A DNA stretch of 64,000 nt, from assembly GCF_001436315.1 (NCBI RefSeq), contig NZ_AYZA01000024.1:86800-150799 (forward strand), given 5' to 3'. Below are positions 47,258 to 56,098 of the stretch, piece by piece; position 1 is the stretch's first letter, and each line of letters begins with the position of its first letter. The position numbers were made by a program, and so were the translations under genes. This stretch comes from Ligilactobacillus aviarius subsp. aviarius DSM 20655. Its GTDB lineage: Bacteria > Bacillota > Bacilli > Lactobacillales > Lactobacillaceae. The notes under the pieces are model-generated. The model was not told the origin of the DNA, searched no databases, and saw nothing but the letters and a program-made list of their open reading frames with translations.

Positions 47258-48874
47258 TTGAGAATTTTGAGTACACTTGCTATATTATTTCTATTAGGAT
47301 TAATATTAATCTTTTTAGTTAAATCAAAAAGATATTTTAGAATTTGGCAAAAATTCATAATGGGGGGGATACTGACCTTTCTTATCTTTTTTGAATTGGA
47401 AGGGTTAGGTAAAGTTCCGGGACTGTTTGGAGACGAAGCCTTTAATTTTTATAATAGTTGGTCATTGGCGCATTTTGGTGTCGATAGCAATTTGCTACAT
47501 AATCCCATTTATTCGATATCGGCCGGAGGACAGTCAATTTTTTATGAATGGCTTGCAGTACCATTTATGAAACTGTTTGGAATGAATTTGGCAGCGTATC
47601 GTTTTCCAATGGCATTTTTAACTGTGCTAAGTGTGATTTTTTTGGTATTTGTTCTTTATAAAAGTAAAGTTAGTCCTAAGATAATTACAGGTATAACAGT
47701 AAGCTTCTCTACTGCTGAATGGTTATTAATATACGGTCATTGGGCAATGGATTGTAATATTATTGTTCCAATGTTTATTTTTATGATTGGATTTGCACTT
47801 TTATCATTTACTAAAAACAAAATATATGGATATGTCACAATTATATTAATTGATTTAATGTCTTATTGTTATGTTGGTATTTGGATTTCACTACCTTTTC
47901 TTTTTGTGGGGATACTTTGGTTCTTTTGTAAATATGGAATGTTCAATAAAAAAGATATCTATTATTCTGTATTTATAAGTGTGTTATTGCTAATCCCAGT
48001 TTTTTGTTATATTTTGGTTCAATTTATGGGAGTAAAACCTTTTAAATTTTTATGGTTTACAGTAGTATCTTTATCTCAAACAAGAAATGGCTCTTTGATT
48101 TCTTTTAATGGAAATATTATAAATTCTGTTATATCAAATTTAGCATCAGGAATTGGACAATTAATTACAGGAGATGATTCGTGGATATATACAAGTATTC
48201 CGGGTTATGCTTTAATTTACTTCCTAATGTTTTTATTAGCCGTTTATGGTGCGGGAAGGGTGATCAGAGAGAAAAAGAATGCGATTGTAAAATTTTTATA
48301 CATTGTCTCTATTTCATTATTGCCATTAGTACTTTTTGTTCAAGCCAACTTTACCCATTGGTCTGTAGTTTTAATCACTTTATATGTATGGGCTGGAATA
48401 GGACTTGGGAAAGTATTTGAAGCGACAGGAAAGAAAATGTTAAAATCTATAATTTTAATTATGATTTTTCTTGTAAGTGTAAATTTTGCACATTATTTTT
48501 TTGAAAGTTATACAGACGCAGAGATAAACGCAAATCAAATTCCAAGCTATATTATTGATTTTAACAGTTCAAAAAATTTTGTTAGAGAACTGGATAATTT
48601 ACACGTAAAGACTTATTATGGCTTTCCTCTTTATAATTCAGATCGTCCAAGTAATAACATCGAATTTTTAGAATGTATTAAACATCAAAGTCCGTATAAG
48701 ATTAATGAACTAGAAAAAAGATATCAATCTTCAATTCCGTCTCAGATAATGTCTGGTTCAGCTGCATACATAATTCCTGAAAATCAGGTTAATAATTATG
48801 GTTATCTTAAATCTTTATCAAAAAAAACTTTAAAAGTAAACAATCAAGTTTATATTGTTTTTTATAAAAATTAA
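47258..48874 (+). CDS. GT-C-like polytopic membrane glycosyltransferase (PMT/ArnT-like)
   Basis: A 538-residue membrane protein with about 11-12 hydrophobic segments. After the second segment comes PGLFGDEAFNFYNSWSLA, an acidic Asp-Glu in the first outer loop as in GT-C glycosyltransferases that use lipid-linked sugars, then GGQSIFYEWLAVP and YRFPMAFLTVLS, like the PMT/GT39 fold. A soluble outer C-terminal part of about 110 residues follows. The start is TTG 47258 with GGAGGAG upstream. Codon use is AT-rich (AGA, ATA, TTA), unlike core genes. Likely uses the product of the GT2 gene; acceptor unknown. Confidence 0.75.
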   Translation: MRILSTLAILFLLGLILIFLVKSKRYFRIWQKFIMGGILTFLIFFELEGLGKVPGLFGDEAFNFYNSWSLAHFGVDSNLLHNPIYSISAGGQSIFYEWLAVPFMKLFGMNLAAYRFPMAFLTVLSVIFLVFVLYKSKVSPKIITGITVSFSTAEWLLIYGHWAMDCNIIVPMFIFMIGFALLSFTKNKIYGYVTIILIDLMSYCYVGIWISLPFLFVGILWFFCKYGMFNKKDIYYSVFISVLLLIPVFCYILVQFMGVKPFKFLWFTVVSLSQTRNGSLISFNGNIINSVISNLASGIGQLITGDDSWIYTSIPGYALIYFLMFLLAVYGAGRVIREKKNAIVKFLYIVSISLLPLVLFVQANFTHWSVVLITLYVWAGIGLGKVFEATGKKMLKSIILIMIFLVSVNFAHYFFESYTDAEINANQIPSYIIDFNSSKNFVRELDNLHVKTYYGFPLYNSDRPSNNIEFLECIKHQSPYKINELEKRYQSSIPSQIMSGSAAYIIPENQVNNYGYLKSLSKKTLKVNNQVYIVFYKN

Positions 48875-48897
48875 TAAGTGTTCTAGGTATTGTTATA

Positions 48898-48926
48898 TTG
48901 ACGATTAATAAAACAAAAAGTATGAT
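48898..48926 (+). promoter_or_regulatory. Promoter for the three paralogous membrane-protein genes
   Basis: TTGACG (48898-48903), 17 bases, TATGAT (48921-48926), about 50 bases before ATG 48978. Confidence 0.72.
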
Positions 48927-48977
48927 TTTAAAGTAGAATTATTTTTATATTAAATTTGTAATATGTTAGGAGAAAAA

Positions 48978-50687
48978 ATGAGTAAGGATAGAAAAAATAG
49001 TATAAAACGTTATTCAGTATTATTGTTTATTTTTATAATTTTGAGCATCTTGTTCATACTTCCACTTTTTAAATGGCACTATTTACCATTTGGGGATGAT
49101 ATGGACTTTAATGTTGATCGGGTATTAGAGTTGAAATACAACTTTTTACATTTTAACTTTTATCCTCAACTAAGCACGTATACTTTCAGAAGCCTTGCAT
49201 ATCCGCTTAATGTTTTTTATCCATGGTATACATTAATCCCGTTTGTTTTTTTTGAAATGATTATTCCAAACCATATGTGGGGTTTTGTAATTGGATTTGC
49301 ATTTTATGCATTTGTGGGATTAACAATTTCATATGTAGTTGTAAAGAAGATTACTAATAATGAAGTACAATCATTTTTTGCTTCTGTTTGCTATATTTTT
49401 AGTGAGTATCTTTCAATTGATGCCTTTCGAAGATTTGATTTAGGTGAATTTGTTGGCATGATTATTATGCCAATTGCTTTTTACGGTTTCTATGATGTGC
49501 TATTTAAAGGAGAAAATAAAAAAAGTTGGATCATTTTAGGACTAGGTATGTCGTTACTTGTCCTAACACACATGTTATCAACGTTGATTGTTTCAATGTG
49601 TTTATTTGTTTTATTTTTTATTTTCTTTAAGAAAGTAGAAAATAAAAAGATGGTATTTTTGAATTTATTAAAATCAATTCTAATTTGTATCGGTGCTTCA
49701 GCCATTTTCTTATTCCCGTTTATTTATCAAAATATTGTTCAATATTTTGGAACTAAAACCACTACGATATCCCAAAGTTTTTACCCACAAGGATTTGGAA
49801 CATTAATTATGAGTTCATTGAATTCAGAATGCCAAAACTTTCAATATGGGATTGGAGTTTGTGGAATTTTAATCTTGATATTAGGGTTAATATACTTTAA
49901 GAAACTTTCTAATTTATCAAAAGTTTTGTATATCGCAGGAAGCATTACATTTTTTATGTCATCTACGGCGTTTCCATGGTATTTGTTGGACAATACTATT
50001 ATTAGTATTATTCAATTTCCGTATAGATTACTTATGCTAACATCAATGTTCTATGCATTTGTTGGCGGTGAAATCATTGCGAAAGCAATTGCAAATTATA
50101 CTAACGATTCACAACATTCAAAAATGTTCATTTCTGCATGCTTTTTAATAGGGTTAATAGTACCGCAAATTGGGCAAACACAATTAATGCTTCAAAATAC
50201 AGACTCATTTCGAAATGGATATGGAGAGTTAAAAAAAGATACTGGAGTATATAAAAAATTTACATCTTTCCAACTTGAAACGTATACTCCGCAAAACGAA
50301 CAAGGAGCATGTTCTAATGTATATGATCATGTTGCAATTATTGACGGTAATTCAACTAAATTAAGTACTAAGAACATTAAGAGTGAACCTAATTCTATTG
50401 TTTATACATCAAAATTAGTAAAAGACTTTCATGATGTGGTTTTGCCAATTTTGTATTATAAAGACATGTTTAAGGCGGAAAGAAATGGTAAAGCTGCTAC
50501 GGTATACTGTTCTGAGAATGGACAATTAGCAGTTAAGTCGTCAAACTTAGGTCCGATCAAGATTTCGTATAAATACAATTTTGCAAGTATTTTAGGAATT
50601 ATTTGTTCATTGGTTTGTTGGGTATTAGGATTAATATTACTTTTCGGAAATAACAAGTTAGGAAGAGTCAAAAATGAAGAAGAATGA
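48978..50687 (+). CDS. PTPS-related/YfhO-like polytopic membrane protein, paralog 1
   Basis: A 569-residue protein with about 12 membrane segments, probably of the family annotated as 6-pyruvoyl-tetrahydropterin-synthase-related membrane protein, which I read as a GT-C-like glycosyltransferase. Features shared with the next two genes: an acidic loop GDDMDFNVDRVLEL near residue 37, NVFYPWYTLIPF, THMLSTLIVS, IQFPYRLLML and a C-terminal outer domain with ETYTP and VVLPILYY. I choose ATG 48978 because TAGGAGA lies just upstream; the ATG at 48963 precedes that site. Overlaps the next gene by 14 bases. No enzymatic link to pterins is implied. Confidence 0.72.
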   Translation: MSKDRKNSIKRYSVLLFIFIILSILFILPLFKWHYLPFGDDMDFNVDRVLELKYNFLHFNFYPQLSTYTFRSLAYPLNVFYPWYTLIPFVFFEMIIPNHMWGFVIGFAFYAFVGLTISYVVVKKITNNEVQSFFASVCYIFSEYLSIDAFRRFDLGEFVGMIIMPIAFYGFYDVLFKGENKKSWIILGLGMSLLVLTHMLSTLIVSMCLFVLFFIFFKKVENKKMVFLNLLKSILICIGASAIFLFPFIYQNIVQYFGTKTTTISQSFYPQGFGTLIMSSLNSECQNFQYGIGVCGILILILGLIYFKKLSNLSKVLYIAGSITFFMSSTAFPWYLLDNTIISIIQFPYRLLMLTSMFYAFVGGEIIAKAIANYTNDSQHSKMFISACFLIGLIVPQIGQTQLMLQNTDSFRNGYGELKKDTGVYKKFTSFQLETYTPQNEQGACSNVYDHVAIIDGNSTKLSTKNIKSEPNSIVYTSKLVKDFHDVVLPILYYKDMFKAERNGKAATVYCSENGQLAVKSSNLGPIKISYKYNFASILGIICSLVCWVLGLILLFGNNKLGRVKNEEE

Positions 50688-52368
50688 AGTGAATAAAAAA
50701 GTACTTCTAGAATTATTGTTTATCATATTAAGTATTATTTTTGTGGTTCCTATATTGTTTCACGGGTATATTTTTGGAGACGATATACAATTTCATTTTG
50801 ACCGAATTTATGAAATTTCACAAAATATAAAACATTTTAATTTATTTCCTCAATTTTATTCATATTCTTTTGGGAAAATAGGGTATTTATTAAATAGTTT
50901 TTATCCTTGGATGACACTACTTCCATTTTCAATTTTATTAAATATAATTCCAAACCCATTAGTAGCGTTTTGCTTCGGAGTAGCATTTTATATTTTTATT
51001 GGGCTAAATCTAACCTATCTTGTATTTAAGAAAGTTCCAATTACAAAGAGGCAAGCCTTTTTTACGGCTCTTATTTACATGTTTTCAGGCTATTTGTCTG
51101 TTAATTTGTATCGGAGATTCGCACTTGGGGAATTTCTGGGAATGATTTTCCTTCCGTTAGCTTTTTATGGGTTATATGCAATTTTATTTGGTAATGAAAA
51201 AGATTGGCCTTATTTAGCGTGGGGAATGTCTTTGATTATTCTGTCGCATCTATTAACGGCATATATTCTTTCGATTGTATTTTGTATTATTTTGCTCTTT
51301 ACTTTTTACCAGTTAGATAATAAGAAAGAGAAGATTATTGAAATTGGAAAATCGATATTATTATGTATTGCTTCGACATTAATTTTTATCATTCCATTTT
51401 TAGTACAAGAATTAGGACAAAAATTCTTACAACCGGATCCTTATCAGTTACAATCTGGAGCAAATGACCTTTTTAATTCAATTGTTATTTCGTTAAGTAA
51501 TACGCCAGGACTCAATGATATGCAGCATATTCAATGTGGTGTAGTGGTTATTGGAACACTTATTGTTGGAGTATTCTTTTGGAAATACTTTAATAAACTT
51601 GAAAGAGTTTCATATGTTTCAGCGATATTTATTTATGTTTGTTGTAATTGTGCAGGATTATGGCAAGCACTTAATAATACTCCTTTGACCTTAATTCAAT
51701 TTCCAAACCGTTTGCTGAGTTTGGTAACACTTTTTTCTTCCATTGTTGGTGGAAAAATCTTGTTTATTATTTTTAAAAAATTTAATGGAAAATTTAAGAA
51801 ATTATTGCCTATTTTGGGGATCATTATTGTTGTAGCGCCATGGATAGATCAGGTAAACAAACAATTAGACTTTGAAAAAGTTGCTGCAGCAGGACATCAA
51901 ATGTTAACTTACCAAAATGATAAGTTTACAGATTATGGCGGATATCATTTTGAAAATTATACTCCTGCTGATGCAATGCAAAGCTTATCATTTGCAACCT
52001 GTCATCAAGTAGAGGTGGATGGAAATGTAATTCAACTCTCTCAAAATGAGGTTATTTCAAAACCAAATTGTCTTGAGTTTAAAGTCACTGCAAAAAAAGA
52101 TAATTTGGTTAAGCTGCCTGTTTTGTACTATTTGAACTTACATGGGTACCAAGGAAATAAGAAACTTAACTTGATGAAGTCGTCAGATGGTTTGGTTTCT
52201 GTAAAAGCAAAAATGAGTGATAAGCCTATATTCATTGAGTATATTCCTTCGTTTATCGAATGTTTAGGAATAATAATTAGTATTTCAACGTGGCTAATTT
52301 CAATGATGGTTTGGATTAGAAATAAAAAGATTAAAGAAAGTGAGAAAAATGGAAAAGCAAAGGAATAA
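50674..52368 (+). CDS. PTPS-related/YfhO-like polytopic membrane protein, paralog 2
   Basis: A 564-residue paralog of the previous product. It shows the same ordered motifs: GDDIQFHFDRIYEI (about residue 32), NSFYPWMTLLPF, SHLLTAYILS, IQFPNRLLSLV and, in the C-terminal outer domain, ENYTP and VKLPVLYYLNL. Start ATG 50674 has TAGGAAG upstream and overlaps the end of paralog 1, so the pair is translationally coupled. Codon use is strongly AT-rich. The exact sugar acceptor cannot be told from sequence. Confidence 0.72.
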   Translation: MKKNEVNKKVLLELLFIILSIIFVVPILFHGYIFGDDIQFHFDRIYEISQNIKHFNLFPQFYSYSFGKIGYLLNSFYPWMTLLPFSILLNIIPNPLVAFCFGVAFYIFIGLNLTYLVFKKVPITKRQAFFTALIYMFSGYLSVNLYRRFALGEFLGMIFLPLAFYGLYAILFGNEKDWPYLAWGMSLIILSHLLTAYILSIVFCIILLFTFYQLDNKKEKIIEIGKSILLCIASTLIFIIPFLVQELGQKFLQPDPYQLQSGANDLFNSIVISLSNTPGLNDMQHIQCGVVVIGTLIVGVFFWKYFNKLERVSYVSAIFIYVCCNCAGLWQALNNTPLTLIQFPNRLLSLVTLFSSIVGGKILFIIFKKFNGKFKKLLPILGIIIVVAPWIDQVNKQLDFEKVAAAGHQMLTYQNDKFTDYGGYHFENYTPADAMQSLSFATCHQVEVDGNVIQLSQNEVISKPNCLEFKVTAKKDNLVKLPVLYYLNLHGYQGNKKLNLMKSSDGLVSVKAKMSDKPIFIEYIPSFIECLGIIISISTWLISMMVWIRNKKIKESEKNGKAKE

Positions 52369-54010
52369 TAAAAAGTTATTTAATAAAAATGATTTTCTAA
52401 GAATAGTTTTGTTTATAATTCTTAGTTTTTGTTATTTGATCTTTTTCTTCAATACAAAAGGTCACTTGATATTAAAGGCCGATGTAGATGGTGAATTTCA
52501 TTTTTCTCGGATTATGAGTTTATCAAATATTTGGCAATCTCCAGTGAATTTCCATTACTACAATCACACTGGGCAAATTGTAAATTTAATGTATCCTTGG
52601 GCAACGGTTTATCCCATGTACTGGATTATAAAATTAACAGGAAGTATTGTAGGTGGATACTATACTTATTTTTTAATTTTAACTTTTGCAACACTTGAAA
52701 TCATATACCAATGTTTGAAGCATATGAAGCAAAAAAACTTGCCGTCAATTTTAGGCGCTGTTTTATATGCATTTGCTATTTGCAGAACATCTGATATATA
52801 TTGCCGTGCTGATGTTGGAGAGGCAGTATCAATGACGATTTTTCCAATTGTTTTGCTCGGAATATATCGACTATTTTATTTGGATAAGCCACATTGGAAA
52901 ACGCTTGTTGTGGGAATGACATTACTGGTTTATACGCATGTTTTATCTTTGATAATTGCTTCTGTAATGGTCGGACTTTTTACAATTTTGAGCATTGTTC
53001 ATAGACGACTCGATATTAATCGTTTCATTGGTCTCTTAAAGGCTACAGGGATGTCAATTCTTTTAGGATTAGGTTTCTTTGTACCTATGCTTCAAGTGAT
53101 GACAACCGTTAAGATTAATGGCCCACAACCATATGATCTCTATGTTTGTGCTTTGAAGCCTATTCAATTATGGGAGTGGTCTTTACAAAATGCAGCCACA
53201 ACGCGTGATTTATATGGTGCAGTTTTCTTGGTTGTTATAATTGCTATTTTATTGAATATAAAGAAAATTAAAGGGTTCTTTAAGGACACTTTGATTGGTG
53301 CAGCATTCTTTACGTTTATTTCAACTACACTTTTCCCATGGGGAATTTTCCAAAAGCAATTTGGAATGCTTCAGTTTCCTTGGAGATTCATTACTGTAGC
53401 AACATTGTTATTATGTGTTACTGCAAGTGAATTAATGAGAGATTACGAGTTAAGTCATTCTAAAAAACAGTCAAAAATTGCATTATTCTTTTTAGTTCTA
53501 ATGATTGTAATTTCTCATTGGGGAGTTATGAATGATGTATACAAGTGGAATGGAAACAATAACGGAAATGACAATGCAGTTTATGTTAAAGGAATAACTA
53601 AAAATGTTTCCTTTAACGGATACGGGGATTATAATCCTACATCTGCAAGTAATGATGATGGTTGTATTTCAGCGCAGAAGATTTGTGTAGATCAACAATG
53701 GATCCCAGTTAAGCATAAGATTAGTTCAAATACGATGTCATTTGAGTTTAACTCAGATGAAGAAACTACAGCTATTCTTCCAGTTTATGCGTTTCCAGGT
53801 GAGAAATTGGTTCAGAATGGAATTTCACAGTCTCCACAAGCTGCACAAGCCGATGGGGCAACACAAGTAAATCTTGTTGATGGAAAAAATAAATTTGAAA
53901 TAAGCTACAGATATAGTATCCTTGCACGGATTGCTTGGACAATATCATTGATTACATTCTTAATTTTTAACGGGAATATGTTGTATAAAAAATATAAGAA
54001 ACAAGATTAA
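52349..54010 (+). CDS. PTPS-related/YfhO-like polytopic membrane protein, paralog 3
   Basis: A 553-residue, more divergent paralog: ADVDGEFHFSRIMSL near residue 40, NLMYPWATVYPM, THVLSLIIAS, LQFPWRFITV and a C-terminal outer domain with GYGDYNP and AILPVYAFPG. ATG 52349, preceded by AAAGTGAG, seems better than GTG 52340. It overlaps paralog 2 by 20 bases, and a very strong terminator follows, closing the three-gene unit. Divergence in the outer C-terminal part may mean a different acceptor. Confidence 0.7.
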   Translation: MEKQRNNKKLFNKNDFLRIVLFIILSFCYLIFFFNTKGHLILKADVDGEFHFSRIMSLSNIWQSPVNFHYYNHTGQIVNLMYPWATVYPMYWIIKLTGSIVGGYYTYFLILTFATLEIIYQCLKHMKQKNLPSILGAVLYAFAICRTSDIYCRADVGEAVSMTIFPIVLLGIYRLFYLDKPHWKTLVVGMTLLVYTHVLSLIIASVMVGLFTILSIVHRRLDINRFIGLLKATGMSILLGLGFFVPMLQVMTTVKINGPQPYDLYVCALKPIQLWEWSLQNAATTRDLYGAVFLVVIIAILLNIKKIKGFFKDTLIGAAFFTFISTTLFPWGIFQKQFGMLQFPWRFITVATLLLCVTASELMRDYELSHSKKQSKIALFFLVLMIVISHWGVMNDVYKWNGNNNGNDNAVYVKGITKNVSFNGYGDYNPTSASNDDGCISAQKICVDQQWIPVKHKISSNTMSFEFNSDEETTAILPVYAFPGEKLVQNGISQSPQAAQADGATQVNLVDGKNKFEISYRYSILARIAWTISLITFLIFNGNMLYKKYKKQD

Positions 54011-54015
54011 TTGTT

Positions 54016-54051
54016 AATAAAGATGTATCTTCGGGTACATCTTTATTTTTT
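54016..54051 (+). terminator. Terminator closing the glycosylation gene unit
   Basis: A 14-bp stem (54016-54029 with 54034-54047, one G-T pair) is capped by a TTCG tetraloop and followed by TTTTTT when the last stem bases are counted. Confidence 0.93.
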
Positions 54052-54120
54052 GCATAATTAGCATATTTCCATGATAAAATAACGCTGTTGAAGCTTTAAT
54101 AATTAAAGAGGAGAAACTAT

Positions 54121-54312
54121 ATGACAACTAATATTTTTCAGTGGAAATTTATTTTAAATGCTGAAGAAGTAAAATCATTAGTCGATGCATTAGAAAATTC
54201 ACAACGAGTTGATATCAAGTTAAAGCGAAAAGCGGAGTTCATTACTGATTCTGAGAAGATTCATGCTGAATTGGATGATGTCTTTAAAAAATTAGGTTTA
54301 ATGACAGAATAA
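54121..54312 (+). CDS. Small hypothetical protein, 63 residues
   Basis: I do not recognise this protein. It starts MTTNIFQWKFILNAEEVKSL and ends DDVFKKLGLMTE, and is acidic/basic mixed and probably helical, without membrane segments. A good AGAGGAG ribosome binding site nine bases upstream and a possible promoter around 54049-54080 support expression. It lies between the island and rimP and may belong to either. Confidence 0.65.
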   Translation: MTTNIFQWKFILNAEEVKSLVDALENSQRVDIKLKRKAEFITDSEKIHAELDDVFKKLGLMTE

Positions 54313-54313
54313 T

Positions 54314-54342
54314 TTGAAAAATCCAACTTTATCTGTTATATT
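54314..54342 (+). promoter_or_regulatory. Promoter for the rimP-nusA-infB operon
   Basis: TTGAAA (54314-54319), 17 bases, TATATT (54337-54342), immediately after the 63-codon gene. The transcription start should be near 54349, upstream of the hairpin at 54368. Confidence 0.72.
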
Positions 54343-54367
54343 AGCTATTGTATTCTAATAACTCGGT

Positions 54368-54397
54368 AAGAGTGAGCAGCGATGCTCACTCTTTTTG
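54368..54397 (+). terminator. Attenuator-like hairpin in the rimP-nusA leader
   Basis: A perfect 11-bp stem (54368-54378 with 54383-54393) with a GCGA loop is followed by T residues. It lies after the promoter at 54314-54342 and before rimP, so transcripts of the nusA operon must read through it. NusA itself affects hairpin termination, so autogenous control is plausible. Confidence 0.7.
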
Positions 54398-54435
54398 ATG
54401 GATGGAGTTATTTAGCAAAACGAGGAGGATATTGA

Positions 54436-54909
54436 GTGAGCAGTGTAGTAGAAACTGTAACTGATTTAGTTACACCGATTTTAGACGACCATCACTTTGA
54501 ATTGGTGGACGTTGAATTTGTAAAAGAAGGTAAAAGTTGGTACTTGCGCGTGTTCATTGATAAGCCGGAAGGAATCACGATTGATGAATGTGCAATGGTC
54601 AGTGATCAATTAAGCGAAAAGCTTGATAATTGCGATCCGGACCCAATTCCGCAAGCATACTATCTTGAAGTTTCATCACCGGGTGCCGAACGTCCTTTGA
54701 AAAAGGAAAAGGATTATCAACGGGCGCTTGGCAAATACATCCACGTTTCTTTGTATCAACCGCTTGAAGGCAGTAAAATATATGAAGGAACGATGACGGA
54801 TCTGTCAGCTGATGAATTAACGATCGAATATCAAGATAAAGCACGGACCAAAACAATTACGATTCCTCGGAATAAAATTGCGAAAGCTCGTTTAGCAATT
54901 AAGTTTTAA
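54436..54909 (+). CDS. rimP: RimP, 30S subunit maturation factor
   Basis: A 157-residue assembly factor with an N-terminal alpha/beta domain ([20 protein letters not shown], then [20 protein letters not shown]) and a C-terminal SH3-like domain; [16 protein letters not shown] is the family signature. The start is GTG 54436 after GAGGAGG. First gene of the rimP-nusA-ylxR-ylxQ-infB operon. Confidence 0.95.
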   Translation: MSSVVETVTDLVTPILDDHHFELVDVEFVKEGKSWYLRVFIDKPEGITIDECAMVSDQLSEKLDNCDPDPIPQAYYLEVSSPGAERPLKKEKDYQRALGKYIHVSLYQPLEGSKIYEGTMTDLSADELTIEYQDKARTKTITIPRNKIAKARLAIKF

Positions 54910-54934
54910 TCAAATATACTAAGGAGAAATTTTC

Positions 54935-56086
54935 ATGAGTAAGGAATTACTAACTGCGTTAGACGTTCTTGAAAAGGAAAAAGGCGTTAAACGTGAAGTT
55001 GTTATTGAAGCATTGGAAAATGCATTGGTTTCTGCATACAAGCGGAATTACGGCCAAGCTCAAAACGTTGAAGTTGAGTTTGATGAAAAGAAGGGCGACA
55101 TTCACGTATATGCAGTTAAGGATGTTGTTAATGAAGTCTTTGACTCCCGGTTGGAAGTTAGCTTAGATGATGCATTGCAATTAAACAAGGCCTATGAAAT
55201 CGGCGACCAAATTCGGTTTGAAGTTACGCCAAAAGACTTTGGTCGGATCGCCGCTCAAACTGCCAAGCAAGTCATCATGCAACGCGTGCGTGAAGAAGAA
55301 CACAACGTCATCTACAACGAATACATTAAGTATGAAAATGAAATCGTGACGGGTGAAGTTGAACGGCGTGATAACCACTTTATCTACGTTAACTTAGGTA
55401 AAGTTGAAGCCGTTTTGTCACACAAGGATCAAATTCAAGGTGAAGAATACAAGTCCCACGACAAGATCAAGGTTTACATTTATAAAGTTGAAAACAGCTC
55501 AAAGGGCCCGCAAGTCTTTGTTAGCCGGTCACACCCTGATTTGTTAAGACGGTTATTCGAACAAGAAGTTCCTGAAATTTATAACGGCGAAGTTGAAATT
55601 GTTTCAATTGCCCGGGAAGCTGGCGATCGCGCAAAGGTTGCTGTGCGGGCAACGATCGACAACTTGGATCCGGTTGGGACCTGTGTTGGACCACGGGGTG
55701 AACGGGTTCAAAAGATCGTTAACGAATTAAAAGGCGAAAACATGGATATCGTTAAGTGGGATGAAGATCCGGCAACCTTTATTGCCAACGCATTGAATCC
55801 TGCTGACGTATTGGCAGTTCGGTTCGATCCTGAAAATGAACATGACTGCACCGTTGTTGTTCCTGACGATCAACTTTCACTTGCAATCGGGAAACGCGGG
55901 CAAAACGTTCGCTTAGCTGCCCGGTTGACTGGCTATAAGATCGACATTAAGTCAGAAACCGATGCTGCAGAAGAAAACTTAGAAGATAAGACGGTTGCAG
56001 AACCAGTTGAACCAGCTGTTGAAGAGGAACCAGTTGAAGAAGTTTCAGTTGAAACCGAAGCAACTGATGAAGGTTCAGAAGAATAA
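54935..56086 (+). CDS. nusA: NusA, transcription elongation/termination factor
   Basis: The 383-residue protein has an N-terminal RNA-polymerase-binding domain (about 1-125), an S1 domain (about 135-200, GEVERRDNHFIYVNLGKVEA) and two KH domains (VGTCVGPRGERVQKI and LAIGKRGQNVRLAARL). It ends in an acidic Glu/Val-rich tail of about 40 residues instead of the acidic repeats of E. coli, as expected for Firmicutes. The hairpin in the operon leader is a possible target of its own activity. Confidence 0.97.
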   Translation: MSKELLTALDVLEKEKGVKREVVIEALENALVSAYKRNYGQAQNVEVEFDEKKGDIHVYAVKDVVNEVFDSRLEVSLDDALQLNKAYEIGDQIRFEVTPKDFGRIAAQTAKQVIMQRVREEEHNVIYNEYIKYENEIVTGEVERRDNHFIYVNLGKVEAVLSHKDQIQGEEYKSHDKIKVYIYKVENSSKGPQVFVSRSHPDLLRRLFEQEVPEIYNGEVEIVSIAREAGDRAKVAVRATIDNLDPVGTCVGPRGERVQKIVNELKGENMDIVKWDEDPATFIANALNPADVLAVRFDPENEHDCTVVVPDDQLSLAIGKRGQNVRLAARLTGYKIDIKSETDAAEENLEDKTVAEPVEPAVEEEPVEEVSVETEATDEGSEE

Positions 56087-56098
56087 GAGGTTTAAAAA

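Noticed and set aside
43111-54355. Island as a prophage, integrative element or transposon
   Set aside because: No integrase, transposase, phage structural genes, tRNA target or flanking direct repeats seen.
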